A stretch of 28,767 nucleotides of DNA from an uncultured delta proteobacterium (GTDB taxonomy: Bacteria; Desulfobacterota; Syntrophorhabdia; Syntrophorhabdales; Syntrophorhabdaceae), in assembly GCA_903872255.1 (NCBI GenBank), contig CAIQJW010000330.1, positions 1-28,767 of the forward strand, given 5' to 3'. Under the pieces are notes generated by a model that was given only the letters and a program-made list of their open reading frames with translations, was not told the DNA's origin and did not search any database. Position numbers and translations under genes: made by a program. Numbering within the stretch: position 1 is the first letter of the stretch; each line of letters begins with the position of its first letter. This document shows positions 1-8,600 of the stretch, in pieces.

Positions 1-40
1 AAGTTGCTCATCTTGTACCCCCGCTTGTTAATTTTTTAAC

Positions 41-80
41 ATACTGCCCGGCTGATTGCAACAAAAGATGATACTGCCCG
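41..80. repeat. 10-bp direct repeat in left intergenic region
   Basis: The decamer ATACTGCCCG occurs at 41-50 and 71-80, exactly 30 bp apart, which is close to three helical turns. That spacing would put two protein-binding half-sites on one face of the DNA. It lies in a gene-free stretch (1-265). Whether it serves a gene to the left of the window is unknown. Confidence 0.4.
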
Positions 81-152
81 TCGAAGAGAGAAATGAAAAA
101 AGTGACGCTTAACTGGGCATTGCCAAGCATTGAGGGGCATTAACGCCTTTTT

Positions 153-175
153 ATAACAAAAAGATACTTTGTTAT
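153..175. repeat. 8-bp perfect inverted repeat
   Basis: ATAACAAA at 153-160 and TTTGTTAT at 168-175 are perfect inverted copies around a 7-base spacer. No T-run follows on either strand in the position a terminator needs, so an operator-like dyad is more likely than a terminator. The rest of 1-265 holds no gene that I can support. Confidence 0.4.
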
Positions 176-214
176 GGATATACCTTTCTAAGCGATTCTA
201 TTGATATGGTTGTG

Positions 215-255
215 AAAAAAAGATCTCATGGATTGAAATTGGATCATGTATGAGA
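215..255 (-). terminator. Possible terminator of the cyclase gene
   Basis: Reading the minus strand, 10 bases past the cyclase stop, TCTCAT (255-250) can pair with ATGAGA (229-224), followed within two bases by seven T residues (221-215). The stem is short and A/T-rich with a 20-base loop, so intrinsic termination would be weak. Confidence 0.35.
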
Positions 256-265
256 GCGCCGAGGA

Positions 266-1513
266 TCAAACGGGGCTTAACCTTTTCTTTGCGAGCTCGG
301 AAAAGAGGTGCTGGAGTATGTGGGTCTTCTCGAAATCTTCAGATGATATCCTGCGGACCGCTATATCGGTAACTGCAACAACCGTTGCACTTCTGCGTCT
401 CTCGGGTGAAAAATATGCCATTTCACCAAATATGTCGCCTTCGGAGAGTTCCGCGATCACATTTCCTTCCTTATCCTGGATCCGGACCTTGCCTCGCGCT
501 AGATAGTAGATGCCATTTGGCTCATCACCGAGACAAATAATGGTTTCTCCCTGTTTGAACCATTGAATGACGAACAGGGGTTCCCAATCGGTATTTTCTA
601 CCAGGGCATGATAAAAATTATCGTCGAACGCTTTGATCAGTTGCTGGGAAAGAACCAGAAGCCTGGTACCCAGACCTTCACCTTGTTTTTCATCGATCGA
701 GATCCCTTTGTATTCGAATGTTTCCATCGGATAAGGATGCTCGTGTATGTAATCCAGTATACGCAAAGTCGCAACATCGAGCTTGCCGGTGGCCTGTTTA
801 AATACGGTTGCAGCTTGACGAAGTTTGTTTTCGGCCATCTGGAAGTTTGACGAAATGTTTTTTTGCTCATTGCCGATCACGTATTCTATCCCATCATTCT
901 TCAATTCTATGAAATGTTGGAGCTGCTTAAGGTCAATATCGGACGGGCAGTTATGGATCCCCGGTTTATATATAGAGTAGACATGGATCGGATGCCCGAT
1001 ACCCTTTGGAGTGATCTTGCCAACAGCAACGATAAATTGTGCCTCGTCAGACTGTGCCCGTGCGATAGTGCGGTCCATGAGAATATTTGTCCCGAAATAC
1101 GCGCATAATTCCTGCAGCCTGTTAGCAGCGGCAAAGCAATTTCCGAACCTCAGTATCAGCTTGCCAAATTCTGCCTCAATAATATCGCCTGCATATATTC
1201 CAATTCTCGTAATAGAGATCTTGCGGTTTTCAATGGCCTGAACTATGGCGAGTGCTGCCTTAAGGGCGCGTTTGCATTTTTCCTGCCGGTCTTCACCGGC
1301 TTTTTGCTTGAATAGGGCGATAGAAGAATCACCGGCAAAGGGCTCAAAATCATCCGCATCGTTTTCCAGGATCATAGTCTGCAGGGTATCGAAATAGCCG
1401 ATCATAAGGTCGCGGATCTGCTCGGCGGTCCTATTGGCCGTGAGCTGTGAATAGTGGTATATATCCGTAATGAGAACGACTGCTTCTCTTGGGGGATCGT
1501 CGGGTGTTTTCAT
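266..1513 (-). CDS. Class III nucleotidyl cyclase fused to cyclic-nucleotide-binding domain
   Basis: This 415-residue cytoplasmic protein has an N-terminal class III adenylate/guanylate cyclase homology domain (about residues 10-185) and a C-terminal CRP-type cNMP-binding domain (about 316-411). Both metal-binding aspartates are present, D17 in LITDIYHYS and D62 in AGDSSIALF. In the catalytic helix the usual VN-x-A-A-R-L reads F-A-A-A-N-R-L, so the transition-state arginine is kept (R132) but the asparagine appears to be alanine (residue 128). The cNMP domain keeps the ribose-binding Glu in IFGEMA and the phosphate-binding Arg in RRRSATV. The start is the ATG at 1513. A TTG 14 codons upstream falls inside the predicted -35 box, so it is unlikely to be in the mRNA. 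The protein may make and sense its own cNMP, or the degenerate cyclase may be inactive; the sequence does not decide. Confidence 0.82.
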   Translation of the reverse strand: MKTPDDPPREAVVLITDIYHYSQLTANRTAEQIRDLMIGYFDTLQTMILENDADDFEPFAGDSSIALFKQKAGEDRQEKCKRALKAALAIVQAIENRKISITRIGIYAGDIIEAEFGKLILRFGNCFAAANRLQELCAYFGTNILMDRTIARAQSDEAQFIVAVGKITPKGIGHPIHVYSIYKPGIHNCPSDIDLKQLQHFIELKNDGIEYVIGNEQKNISSNFQMAENKLRQAATVFKQATGKLDVATLRILDYIHEHPYPMETFEYKGISIDEKQGEGLGTRLLVLSQQLIKAFDDNFYHALVENTDWEPLFVIQWFKQGETIICLGDEPNGIYYLARGKVRIQDKEGNVIAELSEGDIFGEMAYFSPERRRSATVVAVTDIAVRRISSEDFEKTHILQHLFSELAKKRLSPV

Positions 1514-1525
1514 AGATGAATAGAA

Positions 1526-1555
1526 ATTATATGCAGGAAGGTTTAAAACAGTCAA
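1526..1555 (-). promoter_or_regulatory. Sigma70-type promoter of the cyclase gene
   Basis: On the minus strand TTGACT (1555-1550), an 18-base spacer and a perfect TATAAT (1531-1526) stand 12 bases before the ATG at 1513. Transcription would begin about 5 bases before the ATG, leaving no room for a Shine-Dalgarno site, so the mRNA is predicted to be effectively leaderless. Confidence 0.65.
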
Positions 1556-1581
1556 GTAAGGCTGACCGGTTGAGATAGACT

Positions 1582-1615
1582 AAGGCCCTGCGGATCCGAA
1601 GATCGGCAGGGCCTT
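1582..1615 (-). terminator. Stable hairpin after the caspase/TPR operon
   Basis: Ten perfect base pairs (1582-1591 with 1606-1615), one mismatch and four more pairs close on a loop that reads C(UUCG)G on the minus strand, the classic extra-stable tetraloop. It lies 25 bases past the TPR lipoprotein stop. No U-run follows, so it may be a weak terminator or a 3'-end stabiliser rather than a canonical intrinsic terminator. Confidence 0.5.
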
Positions 1616-1639
1616 GAAACACATTTGTCCTATCCGGTC

Positions 1640-2284
1640 CTAGTTTGTAATGAAAACTTTATGCTTTTCCAGGATCTTCTTGAATTCTTTGCTTTTCCTG
1701 AGATTATTGATATCTGGGTCTTTTCTCAGGCTGTCGTAATCGTTAAAGCCCTTGGAAAGTGCCGCATCAAGTTCATCCAGACCATAATCCGTATTTCCCA
1801 TAAGCGAGTGGACGCAGGCCAGGTTATAGCGGATAGAAGCGCTTTCAGGATTGACCTCTTTTGCTTTCTTAAGATCATCGAGGGCCTTGTTGTTCTTGCC
1901 TTGGAGCATGTACGCCCCGGCCCTTCCCGAATAGGCTTCCGCGTAGTTCGGGTCTTTATTCATCGCATTTGTGAATTCGGCGATCGCATTCTCAATATTT
2001 TCATTACGAGCACCTTTTGATGTTGCGGACTTCGCGATGCTTATGTAGCTCATTGCCTGTTTGAGGTTTGATTTTGCAGCTTCATTCGGTTCGCCTGACT
2101 GAGATGTTTTCCCGGGAGCGGCCGTCGGTTCTGGCTTTTTCTCTTCCTGGGCGGGCGGCGGTGCAGCCTGCTGCGGCTCGGCCTTTTGCTGCGGCTTGTT
2201 CCACGGGAGTTTATCACAGCCCATTCCCATCAATCCAACAGAAACCAGGAATGCAATCGTGACAACGAATACCAGTTTCCTCAT
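1640..2284 (-). CDS. TPR-repeat lipoprotein
   Basis: This 214-residue protein is the last gene of the minus-strand caspase operon. The N-terminus (residues 1-23) is a lipoprotein signal peptide ending in LMGMGC, with C23 as the predicted lipidated residue. A Pro/Gln/Glu/Ala-rich linker (about 28-65) follows, then tetratricopeptide repeats (about 70-190) with typical TPR spacing, for example EAYSGRAGAYMLQGKNNKALDDLKKAKEV written in shorter form as A-YSGRAGAYMLQGK. TPRs bind other proteins, so a role as an envelope-anchored adaptor for its operon partners is likely but inferred. A strong Shine-Dalgarno (GAGGAGGA) precedes the ATG. The gene begins 33 bases after the caspase stop, which fits one transcript. 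Confidence 0.85.
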   Translation of the reverse strand: MRKLVFVVTIAFLVSVGLMGMGCDKLPWNKPQQKAEPQQAAPPPAQEEKKPEPTAAPGKTSQSGEPNEAAKSNLKQAMSYISIAKSATSKGARNENIENAIAEFTNAMNKDPNYAEAYSGRAGAYMLQGKNNKALDDLKKAKEVNPESASIRYNLACVHSLMGNTDYGLDELDAALSKGFNDYDSLRKDPDINNLRKSKEFKKILEKHKVFITN

Positions 2285-2317
2285 CTATAGATCCTCCTCT
2301 TTATTTAAAAGTCGTGT

Positions 2318-3562
2318 TCATTTCGTGATGCGCATATTCCAGTTGTCGCTTGTCGACATTACTTGCGGGGTCTGAGTGATGTCCGAACCTTTTTCCTGTT
2401 TTACCCTCTGGGAAACAAGCGGTTTGGAATACGTAAAAGCATCTTTTACGGAACCGTTGTACTTCTTTAAACCGTCGACGAAGTAATAGGTGAATACGCT
2501 GTTCCTGAGGGTGTCGGATTCCCAGGATTTCTCGCCTGCGCTACTTGCAGACAGGAGTACCTTTCCGTATCCATCCTGACTGTCAATGCTCTTTCCCGAA
2601 CTGCTTTTTCTCGGTGCATCGTCAGTGACGATATCTTTGGAACCTAACAGCCTTTTCCCGTAATCCCGGGATATGCCGTATCCCTCGTCGTCATCGGCTC
2701 CGAGCGATTTACCACCCGGCGGCAGAAAACCGGGTATGGAGCGATAGGCGCCGTTGCTGTAGCATGTGTCAAGGATCATGACAAGACGCTTCGACCTGAG
2801 ACTTTCAACAAAATCTTTGAGCATATTCTCCGTAACGGCCGTATGCCAGACCCTTTCACGCGGTTTTACCTCGGTGTCATAGGTAACGATATGAACACCG
2901 CCGAACTTATCCGGAGGCGTCCCGTGGCTGCTCATGTAAATGACCACAAGGTCGTCCGGTCCTGCCTGGTTTTTGATTGTGTTAAGATACTTGACTATAT
3001 TGTCCCGGGTGGCTGTCTGGTCGGTCAGGTAATATACGTTGTTGCGCGGAAACGCTGCTCCCTGCGGGTTGACAATGAAACTGTAGAAACTTGAGGCATC
3101 CCGCACAGTATACTGCAAACTCTGAAGACCATGCTTGAATTGACCAACCCCGACGACCAGGGCATACCGGTTGCGTACTGTACCCGGCAAAGCCGCATCG
3201 GACCCTACTTCCTTGATAACGCGTGCGCGGCTGAAAAGGCCTCCGATCCTCTTCTCCCATTCCTTGACCCTAATGTTGTCGGGGGTGACGGGAGAAACCC
3301 ATTTTACACCGACGACCTGCTGGGCGAGGGAAAAGGCCAGGTCAACCTGCCTGTCATCTTCATAACCACCCTTAAGCTGAATGCGGCCGTACGAATCGAG
3401 TTCCGCGAACCCGTTCGTTACCCTGTTCTGTTTGAAATTGTTATTAATAGCATTAAGGTGTCCGTCCGTAACCGGTGATGTCTGAGCGATCACCCTGCCG
3501 CCTGACGCTGCAAGGAGAAAGAGACAAACCGCGACGAAAACCAATATTTTACAGCGTTTCAT
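2318..3562 (-). CDS. Exported caspase-family (C14) protease with BON-like N-domain
   Basis: This 414-residue protein has a signal peptide (about 1-26, with VIA-Q at the likely cleavage site), so it should act in the periplasm or outside. Residues about 30-115 resemble a BON domain (GRIQLKGGY...VVGVKWVSPV), a fold linked to outer-membrane or periplasmic binding. Residues 131 to about 414 are a caspase-like C14 domain: the first beta strand is RYALVVGVGQF, the catalytic His is H213 in MSSHGTP and the catalytic Cys is C267 in ILDTCYSNG. Both dyad residues are intact. The Shine-Dalgarno GAGG overlaps the stop of the upstream lipoprotein gene (5-base gap), suggesting translational coupling. Known C14 homologues cleave after basic (metacaspase, orthocaspase) or acidic (caspase) residues; the preference of this one cannot be read from sequence alone. 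Confidence 0.88.
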   Translation of the reverse strand: MKRCKILVFVAVCLFLLAASGGRVIAQTSPVTDGHLNAINNNFKQNRVTNGFAELDSYGRIQLKGGYEDDRQVDLAFSLAQQVVGVKWVSPVTPDNIRVKEWEKRIGGLFSRARVIKEVGSDAALPGTVRNRYALVVGVGQFKHGLQSLQYTVRDASSFYSFIVNPQGAAFPRNNVYYLTDQTATRDNIVKYLNTIKNQAGPDDLVVIYMSSHGTPPDKFGGVHIVTYDTEVKPRERVWHTAVTENMLKDFVESLRSKRLVMILDTCYSNGAYRSIPGFLPPGGKSLGADDDEGYGISRDYGKRLLGSKDIVTDDAPRKSSSGKSIDSQDGYGKVLLSASSAGEKSWESDTLRNSVFTYYFVDGLKKYNGSVKDAFTYSKPLVSQRVKQEKGSDITQTPQVMSTSDNWNMRITK

Positions 3563-3567
3563 GTTTC

Positions 3568-4395
3568 TTACCTCACGACGGACCCGCCTGCCGTTCTATG
3601 GAGTAGGGAAACCTCCTCTACGATAAGGACCGGCTGGGCAGACCAGGAGATCGGCTGCCCCAGGGCCTGCATGTCAAAGCCCGGGATGAAAGCCATTCCT
3701 TTCCGGACATTGAGTTCACGCTCGACCATATCCGATTTGCCTTCCGCATTGACGATAAATGCAATTTTGTAACGCCCTTCGGGAACATCCTTGGGAATGT
3801 CAAAAGAGCCGTCTGCGGTCCGTGTTCCCGGTGCTGCGGTAACCTGCTGGTCAACCTGTCCAAGGTCCACGTATTCATTCTTTGAAGGATCGAAATACTT
3901 GACGATCCGTGTTTCAGTCACTTTTATTTCCTTCCGGTCGGGCGGCGCCATGACATAGTAGGAGCCATTAAGCTTTACCGATCCACCCTGGGCTACGGAT
4001 GCCGGATTTACATTGAACCCCTGTATCTTGACAACATCACCCTGGGACTGATTGTATCCCGTTTTCTTTACGGTTTCCTGGTAACCTGCCGTCTGGGTGC
4101 TTTTCAAGGTAGAATATAGTGAAAGGCATTTACCCCAGGCATATGCGAAGCCGATGCTGCCCCCGATTGCAGCGCCAACACCCGCCCCCTTCCAATCGCC
4201 ACCGATGAGTCCCCCGATAATGGCACCACCGACAGCTCCACCAGCTGTGTACATAGCTATACATTGATTTCTCGCACGAATGCGGTCTTCTTCCGTTTTT
4301 ATCTCATCGGGATTGGGCAGCATGGAAGCGCATGAGTAAAGAAAAAACACACCGATGAACATGATTATGAAAAACTTAATTCCTTCCTTTTTCAT
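3568..4395 (-). CDS. Glycine-zipper lipoprotein with Ig-like C-domain
   Basis: This 275-residue protein starts with a lipoprotein signal ending FLYSC (C22 lipidated). Residues about 52-80 form a glycine zipper (GGAVGGAIIGGLIGG, then GAGVGAAIGG), a motif of outer-membrane or pore-associated lipoproteins that packs helices in the membrane. Residues about 122-231 look like a beta-sandwich domain, with NVNPASVAQGGSVKLNGSYY at its start and a PEGRYKIAFIV strand near its end. It sits 9 bases downstream of the DUF4384 gene and 5 bases upstream of the caspase gene, with a good Shine-Dalgarno (AAGGAG). By position it could anchor the caspase complex to the outer membrane. That role is inferred; the exact function is unknown. 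Confidence 0.8.
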   Translation of the reverse strand: MKKEGIKFFIIMFIGVFFLYSCASMLPNPDEIKTEEDRIRARNQCIAMYTAGGAVGGAIIGGLIGGDWKGAGVGAAIGGSIGFAYAWGKCLSLYSTLKSTQTAGYQETVKKTGYNQSQGDVVKIQGFNVNPASVAQGGSVKLNGSYYVMAPPDRKEIKVTETRIVKYFDPSKNEYVDLGQVDQQVTAAPGTRTADGSFDIPKDVPEGRYKIAFIVNAEGKSDMVERELNVRKGMAFIPGFDMQALGQPISWSAQPVLIVEEVSLLHRTAGGSVVR

Positions 4396-4404
4396 AAATA
4401 CTCC

Positions 4405-5289
4405 TTATCTGTGTTTGAGTTTGATCTCCAGCGTCAGTATGCTGCCATCCTGGACGTACGATGCCGGCACGACCCCAAAATTCTCACCGCCCGCCGATTC
4501 CAGGACAATGTCCTTCTTTCCGCGTGCTTCGGGTTTCCAGCCTTTTTTCGGATTTATTACCGCGTAGCTCGTGCTGTTGTCATCGAGCGTTATATCTTTT
4601 GAGCCTTCGAGCGATGCGGTCATAACTGCCGGCGGCGGAGGAGGTGCGTTTGCCGTGTCAGCCTGACCCGGAGGAGGAGGTGCGTTTGCCAGGTCAGCCT
4701 GACCCGGAGGAGGCGGAGGCGGAAGCGCCGCTGAAGAAGATTCGGCCGGAGGAAGAGGCGGAGCGGACGCTACCGTCGATGTCGAAGGGGTGCCCATAGG
4801 ATTCGGTTGTCCCGAAAGCATGACAAGAAGTTTTTCTGTCCCGGGAGCACCGGTGAATCTGAACTGGCCGGTCCTGGGAATCTCGATCATTGCGCCGGGT
4901 TCAACCTGTTCGCTGCAGAGAACGGTCGAATTGCCGGAGGTGCCGATATTCATTATGGTCAGATATCCGGGCCTGTTCGTCCGAACGAGGAGTTTGATCT
5001 TTTCGCCGGTACGAAATGTCCGCGTTTTCTTAACGATGTCAAAAGAGCCGTTATCCCGAAGGAGAACAAGCTTGTAAGAGACGCCGACATACTTTTCTCT
5101 GACGGGAGCTGATGCCGTTTGTGTGGCCGGTCTCGCGGTTGTTCCTCCCGAGGACATCCGGACGGCAGGCCCTTCACCGCTGTCGAAGATCGCCTTTGCT
5201 CCGGATGGTCCTGCAGGCGCTTCGCCGGCCAGGCCGAGAACGAATAATGAAATGATAAAAATTGCGATAATTGAAGGTAACGCTTTCAT
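4405..5289 (-). CDS. Exported DUF4384 protein with proline-rich repeats
   Basis: This 294-residue protein is the first gene of the minus-strand operon. It has a signal peptide (about 1-26). Residues about 70-162 match the DUF4384 pattern (YKLVLLRDNGSF, FRTGEKIKLLVRTNRPGYL, LLVMLSG), a beta-rich domain often fused to or found beside caspase domains in bacteria; here it is a separate polypeptide. Residues about 176-222 are a Pro/Ala/Gly linker that includes a 12-residue unit, GQAD(L/T)ANAPPPP, in two copies. A second beta-rich region (about 230-294) ends the protein. The start at 5289 has a strong GGAGG six bases upstream and begins the signal peptide; the reading frame stays open 29 codons further but without signal or binding site. 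The product may be a partner or regulator of the caspase. Confidence 0.8.
   Translation of the reverse strand: MKALPSIIAIFIISLFVLGLAGEAPAGPSGAKAIFDSGEGPAVRMSSGGTTARPATQTASAPVREKYVGVSYKLVLLRDNGSFDIVKKTRTFRTGEKIKLLVRTNRPGYLTIMNIGTSGNSTVLCSEQVEPGAMIEIPRTGQFRFTGAPGTEKLLVMLSGQPNPMGTPSTSTVASAPPLPPAESSSAALPPPPPPGQADLANAPPPPGQADTANAPPPPPAVMTASLEGSKDITLDDNSTSYAVINPKKGWKPEARGKKDIVLESAGGENFGVVPASYVQDGSILTLEIKLKHR
4636..4712 (-). repeat. 36-bp tandem repeat encoding GQADxANAPPPP
   Basis: Two nearly identical 36-bp units (for example TGCGTTTGCC at 4645 and again at 4681) encode the proline-rich linker of the DUF4384 protein. Copy number in such in-frame repeats commonly varies between strains. Confidence 0.7.
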
Positions 5290-5401
5290 ACTAAACCTCC
5301 ATGGAAATAAATGTTTGGCTCGTGATGCTCGATTATCCGGGACATGTGCCGTGAAAGAAAAATGCCGAATGTCCATCCCAAAAGAGAATCCTCTTTAATG
5401 T

Positions 5402-5431
5402 AGTATAACCGTAACCTGAAAATTTTGTCAA
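5402..5431 (-). promoter_or_regulatory. Promoter of the DUF4384-caspase operon
   Basis: On the minus strand a perfect TTGACA (5431-5426), an 18-base spacer and TATACT (5407-5402) form a sigma70-type promoter. The predicted start near 5395 gives a leader of about 105 bases. That leader can form two small hairpins: AAAGAG/CTCTTT at 5381-5396, and GGACAT (5340-5345) with ATGTCC (5369-5374). Confidence 0.65.
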
Positions 5432-5493
5432 CGGGAGAAGGAGACCACAAAAATACCTTAAGAAACAGGCAGAAATGGGACTGTAAAATATGA

Positions 5494-5522
5494 TTGACAA
5501 TACTTTGTATGACTAATATATT
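5494..5522 (+). promoter_or_regulatory. Promoter of the giant-protein/WD40-caspase operon
   Basis: A perfect TTGACA (5494-5499), a 17-base spacer and TATATT (5517-5522) form a strong sigma70-type promoter. It points away from the minus-strand promoter 63 bases to its left, so both exported caspase operons are fired from one short control region. The predicted leader is about 90 bases. Confidence 0.65.
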
Positions 5523-5619
5523 GCTAACGGGGCAAAGGATATTGTCCAAATTTCCGTCGATTTGCCTTATGGTCGATTGTTGGCCGCTTATCCCGATGTC
5601 CGACAACTGGAGGGATTGC

Positions 5620-8600
5620 ATGCGCATTCCAAGACTTCTTGCAATTAAGACCGTAATCATCATTTCGCTTCTATTCCCGGCAATGCTTTTCGCAGTATCC
5701 ACGCCGCCGTCACAGCTCGTCAGTTCAGCAATGGACGGCGTCCTTCTTGATATGAGCAATCCATTTCTCAAGGTCATAAAGCAGGGATCATGGATATCGG
5801 GGGAGAAGTACAGGAATCCCCTCCTTAATCTGGCAGACCCGTCTGACCACGATGCCCGGTTGTTTATCTCCCTGGAGGAAGTTTCACCGGAGCGTGCCCG
5901 TGAAGTATGGAAGGCATTCCAGGGACGCCTGAGAAAGAAGGTCTTTGCGATGGCCCAGAGTGCGGGGTACAGCACGGATGAGATCCAGCTTCTCCTGAAA
6001 TCGGTTAATTTCTATCCTCCAGCTCAGCTTATGAAGGGAATCGAGCAAAACGAGGAAGCGATCGCCAAGTTTCTCAAGATGGGCAATTATCCGAATCTTC
6101 TCGAAGTCGGGGAAGACGCGGCAGAGGGGCTCTACACAACGCCAACCAAGTTTATCCGGCAGGGTTATGAAACAGGGACGCGGGTACAGGTCTCCGAACT
6201 GGTTGCCGAGGAAGGGTCGGACTCATATAAGCTCGTCCATAAAGCGACAGCGGAGGCGGAGCATAAAGTTGAACAGGTGGCTGAGGCCAATCTGAAAGGC
6301 TACGTTCAAACGGCTGAATACAGTCTCAATGAAGCCCAAAAGGCCCTGAAGGAAGGAAAACTGGATACGGCCAAAAAGAACCTTGCACGTGCCAAAGACC
6401 GGCTCAAAAGCGCCCGGAAACTGGGCGGGGTAAGTGCCGAGGGCGCCGTCGTAAAAGAGCTTGACGCCCTCGAAAGCCAGGTAGACGACGCAATAAAAGC
6501 CGTCTTCGAATCGGCTGACGATGCAAAGGCAATGCTCGGAAAATGTAAACAGATGGGAAATAAGCTCGGCGGCGAGGTGATGAAGAAGGCCAATGTCGAG
6601 TTGACGGCCCTTGAATCAATGGCCGCAAAGGCTTCGGCGCGTTACCGGGCCTTCCTCAAGGGAATACTTGAGGGCGAAGGGAAATGGGCCACCTTAAGGG
6701 TAAATCTCGAAGAGGCGTCTGGAGGCGCATTGTCGACATTTAAAAGTGGCGCCAGGCTTGCTTACAAAAACTGGTTCGTATCTCTTATAGCGCTCTGGGA
6801 GCTCAAGGAATTCCCGGCGGCAGTCGAAAAGGAGGGCGCGGGAAAGGCAAGCGCGCGGCTTGCCACGACCATTGCGGGCCTCGCTAATCCAACCTTCGGG
6901 TATGCCCAGCTTTTCAGCGTTATTTTCATGACGACCGGGGAACTCCTGGTCGACTGGATCAGCCAGTACGGGTACGGGGCAGTTGTCGGCAGGCAGGACT
7001 GTATGGACCTGATAGCCGGGATCTACACGGTCCCCGGCAGAGAACAGAATATCGAGGAAAAAGGGTGCGAACAGCTTGTCGATGACGGGCACCTTGCGTG
7101 CAGGATATACGATTCGTACGGCTTGAGGAAAAGCCTGGAGGCGGGGCGCAAATTCAAGCAGGACCTGATACCGCCGTATATGCTCTCTTTTCTGAACTGC
7201 CATGCCAAAGCGGCATCGAAGCATTATGACGATTACGAATCAAAACATGACGAAGGGGTCCAGCAGGCCCTTGTCAATAAGTGCCTTCAGCCCGTGTTAA
7301 AAACCTGGCTCGACAACCGTCAGCTCAAGGTCAGCGAAACGGACGCCTTGCGGCAGGCCCTGGAAGAGCAGAGTGTTGCGATAATGGCAAGCCCGGGCCG
7401 GCTTAAGGAAAAGGGGACTGTCCGCCTTTCGGTAACTGACAGCCGGGATGCGGCAGCTATCCAGAAAGATATCGAAGAACACGCGAAATGCCTTGGCGGC
7501 ATCCACGCAAAGCCCAGCGGGAGCCGCGATTTCACATGGACGGTGAACGGAAGGGAGTTTGCGAAAGGGTATAGGGGTGCGGCGGAGCTGTCTCTTAACA
7601 GTCCGGGAAGTTACGAGATCTGTGTTCTGGATCAATACACCTGGCGTGTGGACGGCATACCCGTGGCTGCCATGGAGGACGGCCTGTCCGGCAAAGCGGC
7701 AAGAAGAGGCTGCACGACAATAATCGTCGAGTTGCCGCCGGAAAAGACCCGGGATGTGTCAAAGACGGATACACAAACGCCGCCGGCCTATCCCGCGACA
7801 ACAGTTAAGAAAGAAGCGCCATCGTGTTCGTATGAATATTCAGAATGGGGTGAATGCGTCCGGGCTACAAAGAAACAGGCCCGGACCGTAACGGCGACAA
7901 AGCCCGAAGATTGCGTCGAAAGAGGCAAGCCTGCCCTGGAGCAGGGCTGCACACCGCCGCCGACGAAAGAGGAACTGGATGCGCGGTACTATAATTGCCT
8001 GTGCCGGTGCTATTGCGGCTGGGCAGGGCATATCGGCGTGTGGTGGGACCCGGAAGGAAAATCGATCCCTGAATCGAAAAGCTCCGGCCCGTGTTTTGGC
8101 GGAGCGGGTGCCTTTGGTAACACGAGTCGGCATAGCTTCGGCGCACCGAACGATTGCGCAAAAAGCTGTTGGGAAGGGGCCTACGGGAAAGGTACCTATG
8201 ACCCGAACAAGGCCGATGCCATGAGGCGGGAGCAGAATAAGAAACATATAAAACCGCTTACGGTAAAGCTCACCGCATCGAAGAACCCTGCCGATTTTGG
8301 CGATATCGTCGAACTGACAGCCGCAGCAAACGAGGGAACCGGCGGCTACAAATTCACATGGGGCGGGTGCGCGCAGGATGCGAAGGATAACCGGGCAAAA
8401 GTGCTTAATACCCGCGAGTGCAAGCCCTGCGCTGCAAGCGTAACGGTGACGGACCAGGATGACGCAAGCGCATCCGATACCCTGACCATTCAGTGTACGG
8501 GACTCAAGGTCAAGATCACGAAAGAAAATCCGAAGGAGAACAGCATCCCGATAGGCGGGAAGGCCACTTTTCTCGCCGAGGTTTTTTCGGGAGATAAACC

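Noticed and set aside
153..175. Inverted repeat as an intrinsic terminator of the cyclase
   Set aside because: On the minus strand it is followed by A residues, not T; the structure at 215-255 fits better.
1514..1555. TTG start of the cyclase 14 codons upstream
   Set aside because: The TTG is part of the predicted -35 box, so it would not be transcribed.
5494..5619. 42-codon upstream extension of the giant protein
   Set aside because: It overlaps the promoter, and the signal peptide with Shine-Dalgarno starts at 5620.
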